A stretch of 64,000 bases of DNA, from the NCBI RefSeq assembly GCF_003342675.1, contig NZ_CP031148.1, forward strand, positions 3,337,388 to 3,401,387, written 5' to 3'. The DNA is from Haloplanus rubicundus. GTDB taxonomy: Archaea > Halobacteriota > Halobacteria > Halobacteriales > Haloferacaceae. Positions 26,338 through 35,459 of the stretch are shown here, piece by piece. A program made the translations under genes and the position numbers. The notes under the pieces were generated by a model that was not told where the DNA came from, made no database searches, and saw only the letters and a list, made by a program, of their open reading frames with translations. Numbering within the stretch: position 1 is the first letter of the stretch; each line of letters opens with the position of its first letter.

Positions 26338-26366
26338 GTTCAAACCCGCTACTCGCGGGTTTGAGC
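26338..26366 (+). terminator. Strong 9- to 12-bp hairpin, possible terminator
   Basis: CAAACCCGC (26341-26349) and GCGGGTTTG (26355-26363) form a perfect stem with a TACTC loop, extendable at the base. It lies 75 bases after the polyglycine gene and 165 before the next gene. No T-tract follows, so an RNA-processing or regulatory role is also possible. The rest of the 267-base gap shows only TATA-like CGTATAACG near 26421. Confidence 0.5.
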
Positions 26367-26529
26367 GCCCGAACGTCCGAAATTCGTCCGCAACGGCCCC
26401 AACGTTAGGGACCCAATACACCGTATAACGACCCGTTTTGACACCCGAAGGTAGCGGTTACTTATCCAGCAAGACTGTGTAACTGTGCCAAGGTGTTCGC
26501 CCCCGGCGAACCCAGCGAGGACTACCACA

Positions 26530-27918
26530 ATGGACGATCAATTCGACATCTCACGGCGGAAGGCCCTCGCGGCCCTCGGCACCATCGGGGTGGCGTCGGC
26601 CGGCGCGGGACTCGGGACGAGCGCGTACTTCAGCGATCAGGAGACGTTCGACAACAACTCCCTCGTCGCCGGTACGCTCGACGTGGGCGTCGCCTATTCG
26701 GCGCACTACTCCGACTGGAGCGCCGACGAGGACGACGACTTGGCGGGAGACATTCGGATGCCCGAGGGACAGGTCGGCGGGTCGGGTGACCTCGAACCGG
26801 GCGAGGTCGGCCTCCCGGCCAACGACGCGTGGCTGATCGCCGTCGAGAGCCAGACCGACGCGGAACAGTTCCTCGAAAACACGCAGTACGACTCGTACAA
26901 CGACGGATCGCTCGACTGCGTGGACGGCGAGGCGAACAGTCAGGCCGATGGCATCGACCGCCCCGTGATCGAACTCGACGACGTGAAACCCGGCGACTTC
27001 GGCGAGATCACCTTCGACTTCGTCCTCTGTGACAATCCCGGCTTCGTCTGGCTGGACGGCACGCTTCGAGCTGCGGCCGAGAACGGCCTGACCGAACCCG
27101 AGGCCGACGACCCCGACGAGGAGGAGGGCGTCGTCGAACTGCTCGACGTCGTGCAGGCGGCGGTCTGGATCGACGACGGCAACAACTACCAGAACGGCAC
27201 GGAGTCACCGATCACCGTCGGCTCTATCCGCGACGTCCTCGGCATGCTGAACGAGGGGAGCCTCGGAACCGCGCTTAACGGCGACATCCCCGCCGAGGAG
27301 GGCGGCGGCGCGGCCGGGGCCCGGAACTGCTTCTCCGGCGGAACCCAACACTCCGTCGTGTTCGCGTGGTGGGTGCCGGTCGACCACGGCAACGAGATCC
27401 AGTCCGACTCCGCGACGTTCGACCTGGGGCTCTACGCCGAGCAGTGCCGCCACAACGACGGCTCCGGCATGAACGACGAACCGACCGGCGATCCCGGTGG
27501 GGATCCCGGCGACGGTACCGGAGAGCCCGGCGACGGATCACAGGCGATCAGCTTCCTCGCGGCCTGCGTCGAGGAGGGACGAGACGTCGACGTCGACATC
27601 ACCGTGACGGAAGTCACCGGCACCGACGATGACGGCGACGCGACGGCGGTCAAGTGGGAGGTCACCGAGGAGAACGGGACCGACGACTTCGAGGGGATCG
27701 ACGTCTTCGTCGCGAAGTACAGCACGTACTTCACGACGTACTTCTACGAGGATCCGGTCACGTCCGGGGAGGCAATAACCGGGGAGAACGGGAGCTCCGT
27801 CGAGACGACGAGTCAGTTCAGCGAGGAGGATCAGACTCCGAGCGACCCCTGTCCGGACGGCTACGTGTCGGCCGGCAAGGAAGAAGCCGACGAGTTGGGG
27901 ATCCTGAACGACGACTGA
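26530..27918 (+). CDS. Exported TasA/CalY-like protein (SipW-type signal peptide)
   Basis: The 462-residue protein has an RR-containing N-terminal signal (SRRKALAALGTIGVASAGAG) running into TSAYFSDQETFDNNSLVAGTLDV, the hallmark of SipW-dependent TasA/CalY-like surface proteins. The globular part (about 30-325) is acidic and Cys-containing. A Gly/Asp/Pro linker (about 320-340) joins a C-terminal domain with Cys and Tyr-rich VFVAKYSTYFTTYFYEDP. It is likely a cell-surface or fibre protein. No signal peptidase gene is adjacent. The start at 26530 is chosen because an upstream in-frame GTG-type extension lacks signal features. Confidence 0.8.
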   Translation: MDDQFDISRRKALAALGTIGVASAGAGLGTSAYFSDQETFDNNSLVAGTLDVGVAYSAHYSDWSADEDDDLAGDIRMPEGQVGGSGDLEPGEVGLPANDAWLIAVESQTDAEQFLENTQYDSYNDGSLDCVDGEANSQADGIDRPVIELDDVKPGDFGEITFDFVLCDNPGFVWLDGTLRAAAENGLTEPEADDPDEEEGVVELLDVVQAAVWIDDGNNYQNGTESPITVGSIRDVLGMLNEGSLGTALNGDIPAEEGGGAAGARNCFSGGTQHSVVFAWWVPVDHGNEIQSDSATFDLGLYAEQCRHNDGSGMNDEPTGDPGGDPGDGTGEPGDGSQAISFLAACVEEGRDVDVDITVTEVTGTDDDGDATAVKWEVTEENGTDDFEGIDVFVAKYSTYFTTYFYEDPVTSGEAITGENGSSVETTSQFSEEDQTPSDPCPDGYVSAGKEEADELGILNDD

Positions 27919-27967
27919 GCGCACGTCCCCGCGTTCGGAGGCGTCGTCGCCGCGGCGGCGACGCCCG

Positions 27968-28432
27968 TCAGGCCGGTTCGAACTCGTGAATCGGCCACTC
28001 GTTCTCGTGATCGAGCGCCAGCTCCCGCTCGTCGTCGTCGAGCGGTCGGGTCGTCAGCCGAACGGGCATCCCGATGTCGGTCTCGGCGTAGGGGACGGTC
28101 ACGCGCCCCGTCAGCCGCGCGCCGGAGTCGAGTTCGACGACGGCGACGGTGTAGGGCGCCCGATCCGCCAGCGCCGACGGCGGTGTCCGCACCTCGGTGT
28201 AGGAGACGACGGTCCCGGTTTTCGGCTGTGGCTCGACGTGGAGGTGTCGCCCGCCGCAGGCGTAACACGCCGGGCGGGGTGGGATCAGTCGCTTCCCGCA
28301 GTCCTCGCAGACGGCGGCGAGCAGGTCCCCGTCGGAAAGCGCGGCGAAGAAGCCGGGGAGGGTGAAGGGGCTGTCGGCGGTCACCTCGTCGCGGGTGAGC
28401 GGTGCGGTCGTAGATGAATCGTGGTCGGTCAT
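27968..28432 (-). CDS. Zn-ribbon OB-fold (DUF35-type) acyl-CoA-associated protein
   Basis: The 154-residue protein has a zinc ribbon with Cys42, Cys45, Cys56 and Cys59, then an OB-fold (GTVVSYTEV, YTVAVVELDSGARLTGRV). Such proteins pair with thiolases and bridge them to acyl-CoA partners, for example in the archaeal thiolase/HMG-CoA synthase complex. It overlaps the thiolase gene by 4 bases. The acyl substrate is unknown. Confidence 0.9.
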   Translation of the reverse strand: MTDHDSSTTAPLTRDEVTADSPFTLPGFFAALSDGDLLAAVCEDCGKRLIPPRPACYACGGRHLHVEPQPKTGTVVSYTEVRTPPSALADRAPYTVAVVELDSGARLTGRVTVPYAETDIGMPVRLTTRPLDDDERELALDHENEWPIHEFEPA

Positions 28433-29595
28433 GTGGTGAGGACGTGGGCGACGGTGACGGCGTCGGCGACGCCGCCCTCGTTGATCAGCAGGCCGGTCGT
28501 CGCGTCGTCGACCTGTCGCTCCGGCGTCGCCGTGCCGGTCAGTTGTTCGTACACCTCGACGGCCTGCGCGATGCCGGTGGCGCCGATGGGGTGGCCGCGG
28601 GCCTTGAGGCCGCCGCTCGTGCTGAGGTGCGTGTCGGTCCAGCCGTCCGAACGCTCGGCGGGCGGGAGCGCGCTCTCGTAGCCGCGGCCGCGGGGCGCGA
28701 ACCCGGCGGCCTCGGCGAGCATCGCCTCGCAGCTGGTGAAGGCGTCGTGGACCTCGGCCACGTCGATGTCGGCGGGGGCGACGCCGGCCTCGTCGTAGGC
28801 CGTCTTCGCCGCCTCGTGGGCACCCTCGACGAACGTGAGGTCCCGGTCGGCGACGCCGATGTTGTTGGCGCCGGCGCCGACGCCGGCGACCCGAACCGCG
28901 GGGCCGTCGGTCCCGAACTTCGCCGCAACCTCTTCGCTCGCGACGAGGGCGACGGCCGCGCCGTCGGTCACCGGTGCACAGTCGAACAGTTTCAGCGGCG
29001 GCGCCACGTAGTCGGAGTCGAGCACCGTCTCCACGTCCGTCTCCCGCTGGAACTGCGCGCGCGGGTTGGCGGCGCCGTTCGCGTGGTTCTTCACCGCGAT
29101 GCGGGCCAGGTCCCGCTCCGTCGCGTCGGTGTCGTGGAGGTAGCGCTGGGCGAGGAGGGCGTACTGGCTCGGCGCCGTGACGCCGGTGCGCTGTTCGAGC
29201 GCCCGGTCGAAGGCGGCCGAGAGCGCGTTCGTCGCCCCCGCGGTGCCGCCCGCGGTCATCTTCTCGACGCCGCAGGCGAGCACCGCATCACGCCGGCCGG
29301 AGCGGACGTCCTCGACGGCGTGGCGCAGGGCGAGGGCGCCGGCGGCGGCACAGCCCTCGACGCGTTCGGCGGGGACGTGGCGCAGCCCGCACCACTCGGC
29401 GAGGAGCGTGCCGTACATGATCTGGTGTTCGTAGGACTCGGACTGGTTGCCGACGTAGACGGCGTCGACCACCTCGGCCGGGTCGGGACCGTCCGCGAAC
29501 GCCTCCGCGACGGCGGCGCTGAAGAGGTCCCGCCCCGTCAACTCGGTGCGGCCGAGCGGTGAGGTGCCGACAGCCGCGACGCGTGGGTCGGGCAT
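28429..29595 (-). CDS. Thiolase family protein (acetyl-CoA acetyltransferase-like)
   Basis: The 388-residue thiolase fold has the nucleophilic Cys82 in VEGCAAAGALAL, a His in EVHDAFTSCEAM and the C-terminal GHPIGATG motif, resembling SCP-x/archaeal acetoacetyl-CoA thiolases. It should catalyse Claisen condensation or thiolysis of acyl-CoA, in beta-oxidation, polymer or isoprenoid precursor metabolism. The overlapping OB-fold protein is its likely partner subunit. Normal length, cytosolic. Confidence 0.92.
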   Translation of the reverse strand: MPDPRVAAVGTSPLGRTELTGRDLFSAAVAEAFADGPDPAEVVDAVYVGNQSESYEHQIMYGTLLAEWCGLRHVPAERVEGCAAAGALALRHAVEDVRSGRRDAVLACGVEKMTAGGTAGATNALSAAFDRALEQRTGVTAPSQYALLAQRYLHDTDATERDLARIAVKNHANGAANPRAQFQRETDVETVLDSDYVAPPLKLFDCAPVTDGAAVALVASEEVAAKFGTDGPAVRVAGVGAGANNIGVADRDLTFVEGAHEAAKTAYDEAGVAPADIDVAEVHDAFTSCEAMLAEAAGFAPRGRGYESALPPAERSDGWTDTHLSTSGGLKARGHPIGATGIAQAVEVYEQLTGTATPERQVDDATTGLLINEGGVADAVTVAHVLTT

Positions 29596-29620
29596 GCACC
29601 CACAGAGCCGCGCGACGCAG

Positions 29621-32116
29621 TTAACTGTTCGTCACCGCCGGGGATTCGGGTGGCAACATCTCGCCGAAGACCCGTTCCCAGACGACGAGCGCGGCCGGCA
29701 ACACGAGAAGCGAACTCAGGAACGCGTAGATCACGGACAGCGCGGTGAGGAGCCCGAAATCGCCGATAGCGGGGAAGACCGAGAGGACGAGGACGCCGAT
29801 GCCGAAGACGGTGGTGAGGACGCTCCCGAGGAGGGCGCCGCCGGTGCCGTAGACGCTCCGAGAGAGGGCGTCGAGGACCGTCGGCTGGAGGCGTCGCTCG
29901 TCGATGTAGCGGTGGGTGAGGTGGACCGAGTAGTCGATGCCGAGACCGATGGTCATCGCGAGGACGGTGGCGGTGAAGGCGTTCAACGAGAAGCCGAGAT
30001 AGCGCATCGATCCGCCGACGAACGCGACGGTGACGACGATGGGAGCGAGGTTCGCCAGGCCGAGCGACGCCCGTCCCTCGAGCACCCAGTAGACGAACAG
30101 GAGGAAGACGGCGGTCCCGGCGAGTGCCAGCCCGAGACTGAGGAGGGCGGACGCGAAGATGATATCGGAGATGGCCTCGAACACGACGATGTTGCCCGTC
30201 GCCGTCGCGCCCATCCGGTAGCGCTCCGCGACGATTCGCGCGTCCGCGGTGATCGCGGCGTCGGTCCGGTCGCCCTTGACCGCGTACACCACGCGGGCGC
30301 TCCGGCGGTCCTCGGAGAGGTACTCCAGCGTCCGTTCCCGGGCGGGCGAGGCGAGCAGGTGGTCGTACACCTGATCGAGGTTTTGGTCGGGAACGCCGTT
30401 GGCGTTCCGGTCGTTGCGGGCGACGAGCGCGTCGAACTCGGGGTCCTGCGTCCGATAGGCACGCACTATCGTCACGATGGACGTTTCCCGGGCGTGCCGG
30501 CCGTCCCGCACGAACGTCTCGGGGGGATTCTCGCCCGCCCGCCATATCGCCTCCAGCGCGGTGTCGCGTTCCATCGGTGCCTCGACGTAGACGACCACCT
30601 CGTCGTCCTCGCTCGACTCGAAGGTGTCTTCGAGGTAGTTGATCGTGGCCGTGATGGTGTAGTCGCCAGGCCTGAACGGTTCGGGGAGGACGTCGTAGAA
30701 GTCGGCGGTCTCCTCGGGGGGCAGGAACTGCTCCTGTGAGAACGTCGTGTCGATGCCGACGGCGTAGTAGCCGGCGCCCCCCGCGGCGACTAGGGCGACG
30801 AGGAGGAAGGCGACCGGAACGCGCTTGGCGACGATCACGCCGACGGCGAGGACGCCGCCGAGTCGCGACCCCTCGGAGCCGATCGGGGTCTGTGAGAACG
30901 TCGGGATCGGATACCGGTCGCGGAGGGCGTCGGTGTAGAGTTTGAGCGCCGGGAGGTAGACGCCGAACACGAGGAAGGTGAAGGTGATGCCGACCGCCGC
31001 GACGAGGCCGAACTCCCGGATCGGGAGGAGACCGCTCACCAGGTTGGAGGAGAAGCCGATGACCGTCGTCGCGGTGACGATGAAGAAGGCCACGAGCAGT
31101 TGGTCGGTCGCGGTCCGCATCGCGCGCTCGGGGTCGTCCTCGGTGAGTCGTTCCTCCCGGTAGCGATTGATCGTGTGGATGCCGAAGTCGATGCCGACCG
31201 CGAGCAACAGTGGCGGCACCGCGATGAGGATCTGTGAGAACGCGATGCCGGCAAAGCCCATGAAGCCGAAGGTCCACACGATGGTCGTTCCGAGACCGAC
31301 CAGTCCGAGAAGCAGGTCGACGAGGTCACGGTAGGCGATGACGAGAAAGAGGGCGATGAGCGCCACCGCCGCCGGGACGACGATGAGCAGGGAGTCGCCG
31401 ATGACGGTTCCGAACTCGACGGCGACGATCCCCGAACCGAAGACGACGACGTCGCCGCCGGCGGCGTCGGCGATGTACCGTGCTTCGACCTGGATCGATT
31501 CGAGCGGGCTGGCGCTCCCCTGCCCCGTTCCGGCGTCGAGGCCGCCGGGAACCTCGTGGGAGACGATGCCGACCGTCGCCGAGGCGGCGCCGGCAGTCGG
31601 GTTGAAGTCGTCGCTCAGCAGGGCGGTAAAGCGCGGGCTCTCGGCCGCGAGCGTGCCGACGGCGGTCCGTATCTGCCCGGGCGTCGCGCGCTCGACGGCG
31701 TCGATTTCCGCCTCCAGGGTCGTGGCGGAGGGATCGAGTTCCCGCGCGACGAGTCGCGCCGCGCTCTCGGTGCCGACGACGCGCATCCCGGGGTCGTCGG
31801 CCAGCCGTTCCTGCACCGTGAGCATCCGCAGCAACCCTCGCTTCGAGAGGACGTTCTCGCCGCGCTGGATGAGCTGTGTGCTTCCCTCGTCGGCCTCGAA
31901 CGGCGCCGAGAACTGCTCGGTGACGGCCTCCAGCGCCTGCTCTTCCGGAACGTCCTCGGAGAACGACTCGGTGCCTGACTCCGTCGAGACGGCGGGGAGC
32001 CCGAGGCCGAAACCGGCGGTTACGAGGAGGAAGACGAGGACGACGGTGCCCGGACGGCCGGTGATCCAGTCGTCCGCCGCGTCGATGAGCCACTGGTACT
32101 CGACGGTCGGCGCCAC
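29621..32116 (-). CDS. RND/MMPL-family exporter
   Basis: The 831-residue polytopic protein has two homologous halves: a first helix (about 22-45), a large outer domain, then five-helix bundles (about 235-410 and 650-825). The motifs LLAVGIDFGIHTINRYREE and MTIGLGIDYSVHLTHRYIDE are typical of archaeal MMPL transporters. It should use ion gradients to export lipids or hydrophobic compounds. It starts at GTG one base after the stop of the exported CARDB-type gene, so the two are probably one system. The substrate is unknown. Confidence 0.9.
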   Translation of the reverse strand: MAPTVEYQWLIDAADDWITGRPGTVVLVFLLVTAGFGLGLPAVSTESGTESFSEDVPEEQALEAVTEQFSAPFEADEGSTQLIQRGENVLSKRGLLRMLTVQERLADDPGMRVVGTESAARLVARELDPSATTLEAEIDAVERATPGQIRTAVGTLAAESPRFTALLSDDFNPTAGAASATVGIVSHEVPGGLDAGTGQGSASPLESIQVEARYIADAAGGDVVVFGSGIVAVEFGTVIGDSLLIVVPAAVALIALFLVIAYRDLVDLLLGLVGLGTTIVWTFGFMGFAGIAFSQILIAVPPLLLAVGIDFGIHTINRYREERLTEDDPERAMRTATDQLLVAFFIVTATTVIGFSSNLVSGLLPIREFGLVAAVGITFTFLVFGVYLPALKLYTDALRDRYPIPTFSQTPIGSEGSRLGGVLAVGVIVAKRVPVAFLLVALVAAGGAGYYAVGIDTTFSQEQFLPPEETADFYDVLPEPFRPGDYTITATINYLEDTFESSEDDEVVVYVEAPMERDTALEAIWRAGENPPETFVRDGRHARETSIVTIVRAYRTQDPEFDALVARNDRNANGVPDQNLDQVYDHLLASPARERTLEYLSEDRRSARVVYAVKGDRTDAAITADARIVAERYRMGATATGNIVVFEAISDIIFASALLSLGLALAGTAVFLLFVYWVLEGRASLGLANLAPIVVTVAFVGGSMRYLGFSLNAFTATVLAMTIGLGIDYSVHLTHRYIDERRLQPTVLDALSRSVYGTGGALLGSVLTTVFGIGVLVLSVFPAIGDFGLLTALSVIYAFLSSLLVLPAALVVWERVFGEMLPPESPAVTNS

Positions 32117-32117
32117 G

Positions 32118-33719
32118 CTAGGTCCGCCGGACGGCGACGATGACGCCGACCAGCACCGCGACGCCGAGGCCGACGAGGACGCCGAACGGGAAGCCGCCGC
32201 CGCGTCGTTCCGCGACGGTCACGGGGAGGCGGAACGTGTCGGAGATTTCGGTCGTCCCGTCCGCACGGTCGTACTCGAAGTCGACCGAGACGGGGTAGTC
32301 CTTGGGAAACGCCGATCCGGCCGCGCTCACCTCGAAACTGATCTCGGCGGACTCGCCGGGCGCGAGTTCGTCGACGAACGCCTCGTCGTCGCTCGTCGAG
32401 ACGGGGTCGTCGACGAACAGTTTCGCCGAGATGTCGGAGAGCGTCTCGTCTTCCGTGTTCGTCACCGTCATCGTCAACCGCCCGTCGCCGCCGGCCGAGA
32501 CGGTCGAGGCCGTCGCGTCGACGGTGAACGGGTCGCGCTCGGGAGCCACCTCGATCCGGGCGGCGAGCGGATCGCTCGTCCGGTTGTCGCCGTCCTCGTC
32601 CTCGTAGTCGACGACGAACCGGAGCTGTCGCGAACCGGGGTCGGCGGCGCTCGACACCTCGACCTCGAACGCGAACGGCGCGGACTCGCCCGGTGCCAGG
32701 TCGGGGACGGCGAACTCAGTCTCGCTCGCGTCGAAGTTGGGGCTGACCGGTCGGAAGACGACCACCGCGTCGGCGACCGGGAGCGGCCCCTCGTTGGTCA
32801 CGGTCCCCGAGACGGTTCCCTCGTGGGCGACCCGGAGCGTCGACGTGACGGCCGACAGCGAGAAGGCCTGCTCGGGGATCGGCCGGACGCTCGACCGGAG
32901 TTCGTTCGACGTCCCGGCGATGCCGTCGGTGTCGGTGTAGGAAACGCGACCGGTGACGGTGTAATCCCGGATTTCGGCGTCGTCAGCGACTGTCACCGGA
33001 AACGTCGCCATCTTGGTCTCGCCGGGCGCCCACTCGCCGACGAACGACGCCGCGCTGTCCGCCCCGCCGAAGGTCAGGTCGGCGTTCGCGGAGACGAGTT
33101 CGACGCTCGCCTCGCGAGCGGGGGCCGTCCCGACGTTCCGCACCGAGACGGACATCGTCCCCGACCCACCGATCTGTGCGTCGGTGGCCGCCTCGACCAC
33201 CCGGAACCGCACCCGCTCCTCGACGACGATCGGGACCGTCACCCGACGAGTGACCGTCCGCTCCTCGTACTCCGGTTCCGCGTCGAGGTCGGTCCGGTCG
33301 TACGCCACCACCGAGGTGTAGGTGTACCGGAGTTCGACCGGCAGCTGGTAGGTTCCCGGCGGGACGGACTCGGGAACGGTGAGTTCGATGGTGGCCGGGC
33401 CGTGTATCCCCTCCGGAACGACACCGAACGGAATCTCGTCGGTCTCCACGTCGAGGCCGCGGATCGTGCCGATGTCGAGCATCGCTGACCGGGCGGTCGT
33501 GACGCGGTCGACGAACTCCGCCGGCCCCCCGCGGACGATGGTCGCGTCGTTGACGACGTACACGTCGAGCGTGACCGTCTCGCCGGCGGCGACCCGATTG
33601 TCCGGCACGGACAGGGAGAGGTCGGCCCGTCCGACCACGACCCTGTCGGTCGCGGCGACCGGGACGGCGGCGACGATCAGCGACAGGAGGAGCACGACCG
33701 CGAGGACCCGACTCCTCAT
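32118..33719 (-). CDS. Exported CARDB/NEW3-type protein with C-terminal anchor
   Basis: The 533-residue protein has a Sec signal peptide (1-24), several Ig-like repeats with CARDB/NEW3-type sequence (LTMTVTNTEDETLSD, SVRNVGTAPAREASVEL, VSGTVTNEGPLPVADAVV), and a C-terminal membrane helix (about 508-528) ending in RRT. It is displayed outside and anchored by its C-terminus. It is encoded directly upstream of the MMPL exporter and is probably an accessory or surface partner, as COG1361-type proteins often are. Confidence 0.85.
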   Translation of the reverse strand: MRSRVLAVVLLLSLIVAAVPVAATDRVVVGRADLSLSVPDNRVAAGETVTLDVYVVNDATIVRGGPAEFVDRVTTARSAMLDIGTIRGLDVETDEIPFGVVPEGIHGPATIELTVPESVPPGTYQLPVELRYTYTSVVAYDRTDLDAEPEYEERTVTRRVTVPIVVEERVRFRVVEAATDAQIGGSGTMSVSVRNVGTAPAREASVELVSANADLTFGGADSAASFVGEWAPGETKMATFPVTVADDAEIRDYTVTGRVSYTDTDGIAGTSNELRSSVRPIPEQAFSLSAVTSTLRVAHEGTVSGTVTNEGPLPVADAVVVFRPVSPNFDASETEFAVPDLAPGESAPFAFEVEVSSAADPGSRQLRFVVDYEDEDGDNRTSDPLAARIEVAPERDPFTVDATASTVSAGGDGRLTMTVTNTEDETLSDISAKLFVDDPVSTSDDEAFVDELAPGESAEISFEVSAAGSAFPKDYPVSVDFEYDRADGTTEISDTFRLPVTVAERRGGGFPFGVLVGLGVAVLVGVIVAVRRT

Positions 33720-33893
33720 GCACGTCCCTCGTGGCGAGTCGTGCTGCGGCGAGGCGTCCCGGCGCTGGGCGTGGGTTCAGTCGCCCGAACACCGACCCCC
33801 TCCGATCCCCAATCGGTGTCCGCCGCCACGATCTCCCGACGAACGGTCCCTGACCGCCTCGCCGGCCGCCTCGCTGATTTCACTGCGTGCATC

Positions 33894-33905
33894 GGTAGTA
33901 CTACC
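33894..33905. promoter_or_regulatory. 12-bp palindrome GGTAGTACTACC
   Basis: A perfect palindrome in the 276-base gap between the exporter operon and the small zinc-ribbon gene; a possible operator. The rest of the gap shows no gene. Confidence 0.4.
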
Positions 33906-33995
33906 CGGCGAGCGGGGTTAAACTGTTTCCTCGGTAACACCATCGCGTGGCGGCGACGACCGAACGCTTAGGCTCCCGCCGGCCCACGCTCGGGT

Positions 33996-34106
33996 ATGGG
34001 CGATCCGGCCTGCTATCTCGACTACTGTCCCGACTGTGACGCGCCGGTGCCGGTCGTGGAGGGGACGTGCCCGGACTGCGGGGCCGACATCGACGACACG
34101 GCGTGA
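33996..34106 (+). CDS. 36-residue double-CxxC zinc-ribbon protein
   Basis: This very short gene encodes two CPDC motifs, at residues 11-14 and 25-28, separated by an acidic linker, with an acidic end (GADIDDTA). It is a minimal zinc ribbon of a kind common in haloarchaea. TATA-like GCTTAGG (about 33966-33972) stands at leaderless distance. It ends 4 bases before the stop of the convergent membrane protein gene. Confidence 0.7.
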   Translation: MGDPACYLDYCPDCDAPVPVVEGTCPDCGADIDDTA

Positions 34107-34110
34107 GCGG

Positions 34111-34305
34111 TCACGCCACCCACTCGCCGGCGACACGAGCGCCGACGTATCCGACGACGACGCCGAGTTCGACGAGGACGAGATCCGAATCGAGCGTCGC
34201 GACGTCGAACAGCGCCAGATAGCCGACGACGAGAAAGAGGGCGAAGCCGACGACGAGCGTACCGAACAGCGGGACGACATCACGGGAGCCGAGCGGGAGG
34301 GCCAT
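34111..34305 (-). CDS. Small two-helix membrane protein
   Basis: The 64-residue protein has hydrophobic helices at about 13-32 and 44-60 (PLFGTLVVGFALFLVVGYL, VLVELGVVVGYVGARV). Its start lies inside the 3' end of the HerA-like ATPase gene (26-base overlap), indicating co-expression. A longer in-frame ORF upstream is the shadow of the ATPase. Role unknown. Confidence 0.7.
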   Translation of the reverse strand: MALPLGSRDVVPLFGTLVVGFALFLVVGYLALFDVATLDSDLVLVELGVVVGYVGARVAGEWVA

Positions 34306-35383
34306 GGTCCACGCTCCGACTCCGGAGTGATTCCTCTTCCGTTTCGGCGTCACCGCCGCGAGCGCTCGCCCGCGGGTCGGCGCCGCCGTGGGGCGTCGCT
34401 CGCCGCCGAACCTGCACGCCGTGGACCGACTCGGTGGCGTCGTCGACGACGACGGCGCCGCCGGGGTCGGTGGGGAGCCGATCACGAAGCGTCCCCGTCA
34501 GATACGTGGGGGTCGCGCCCGCCAGCGCCTCGACGTCCGCGACGGCGGTCAACCGGTGAGCGATCAGTAGATCGGACTGCGAGACCGCGATACCGGGGAG
34601 CGAGCCGGGGCGCTGGGTGGCGGCGACTAGCGACACGCCGGGCGTCCGGCCGCGCGTGAGGACCGTCTCCAGGGCCGGTGCCGCGACGCCGTCGAAGAAC
34701 GCGTGGGCCTCGTCGAGGAGGAGCCACGGCAGGCGGTCGGGACGGCGTTCGACGCAGGCGTCGTACAGCGCCAGCGCCACGCCCCGAACCAGCGCCGACG
34801 CGGCCGGATCGGGGTGGGTCGAACAGTCGAGGACGGTCGCCGCCCCCGACAGCAACGTCTCGGCGTCCAGTCCGTCGGGGTCGAAGATCCCCCACGAATC
34901 CGCGAGACGGAGGTGGTTCCGGGCCGCCCGCCCGACGCCGGTGCCGACATCGGCGTCGTCGACGTGGGCCACCATTCCATCGAGCGTCTCGGCCTCCCGC
35001 GCGGCCTCCCAGAGCAGTGCCCCGACCGGATCGGTGGCCGAACGGTCGAACAGCGCGGGCCACGCGTCGGCGGGCACGGCCGCCGCGGGAACCGTCGGGG
35101 CGTCGACGATGCGCGCCGGGACGGCGCCGTCTGCGAGGCCACCGAACTCGCCCATCGGGTCGACGACGACGGGGGCGACGCCCGCGGCCCGCGCCGCGTC
35201 CTCGGCGAGGACCCCGAGCGTGTGTGACTTGCCGTAGCCGCGCTTGCCGACGACGAGCGCCGAGTGAGGTCGGTCGAGGTCGACGCCGACGGCCGCCCCC
35301 TCGCTCCCGTCGGCGGCGCGGTACGTGCCGAGGGTAGCGACGGGACCGGCGTCGGCCGGTTCGGTGCGGCCGAGTACGTTCAT
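34280..35383 (-). CDS. HerA-like P-loop ATPase
   Basis: The 367-residue protein contains Walker A GKRGYGKSHT (near residue 46), an acidic DPMGEFGG, Walker B WLLLDEAHAFF (near 218) and a sensor-like VAATQRPGSLPG, the set found in archaeal HerA/FtsK-like ATPases. It could act on DNA ends or protein complexes; the usual HerA partner NurA is not adjacent. ATG 35383 is preceded by TATA (ATTTATGA, 35409-35416) at leaderless distance, favouring it over 35404. The C-terminus is low complexity. Confidence 0.85.
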   Translation of the reverse strand: MNVLGRTEPADAGPVATLGTYRAADGSEGAAVGVDLDRPHSALVVGKRGYGKSHTLGVLAEDAARAAGVAPVVVDPMGEFGGLADGAVPARIVDAPTVPAAAVPADAWPALFDRSATDPVGALLWEAAREAETLDGMVAHVDDADVGTGVGRAARNHLRLADSWGIFDPDGLDAETLLSGAATVLDCSTHPDPAASALVRGVALALYDACVERRPDRLPWLLLDEAHAFFDGVAAPALETVLTRGRTPGVSLVAATQRPGSLPGIAVSQSDLLIAHRLTAVADVEALAGATPTYLTGTLRDRLPTDPGGAVVVDDATESVHGVQVRRRATPHGGADPRASARGGDAETEEESLRSRSVDHGPPARLP

Positions 35384-35459
35384 GGACCGGGGTGGTCGCG
35401 GCACCGGTCATAAATCCCCGGTCGAGGGTTCAAGTAGGGAGACGGGACCAGACCGGGCC

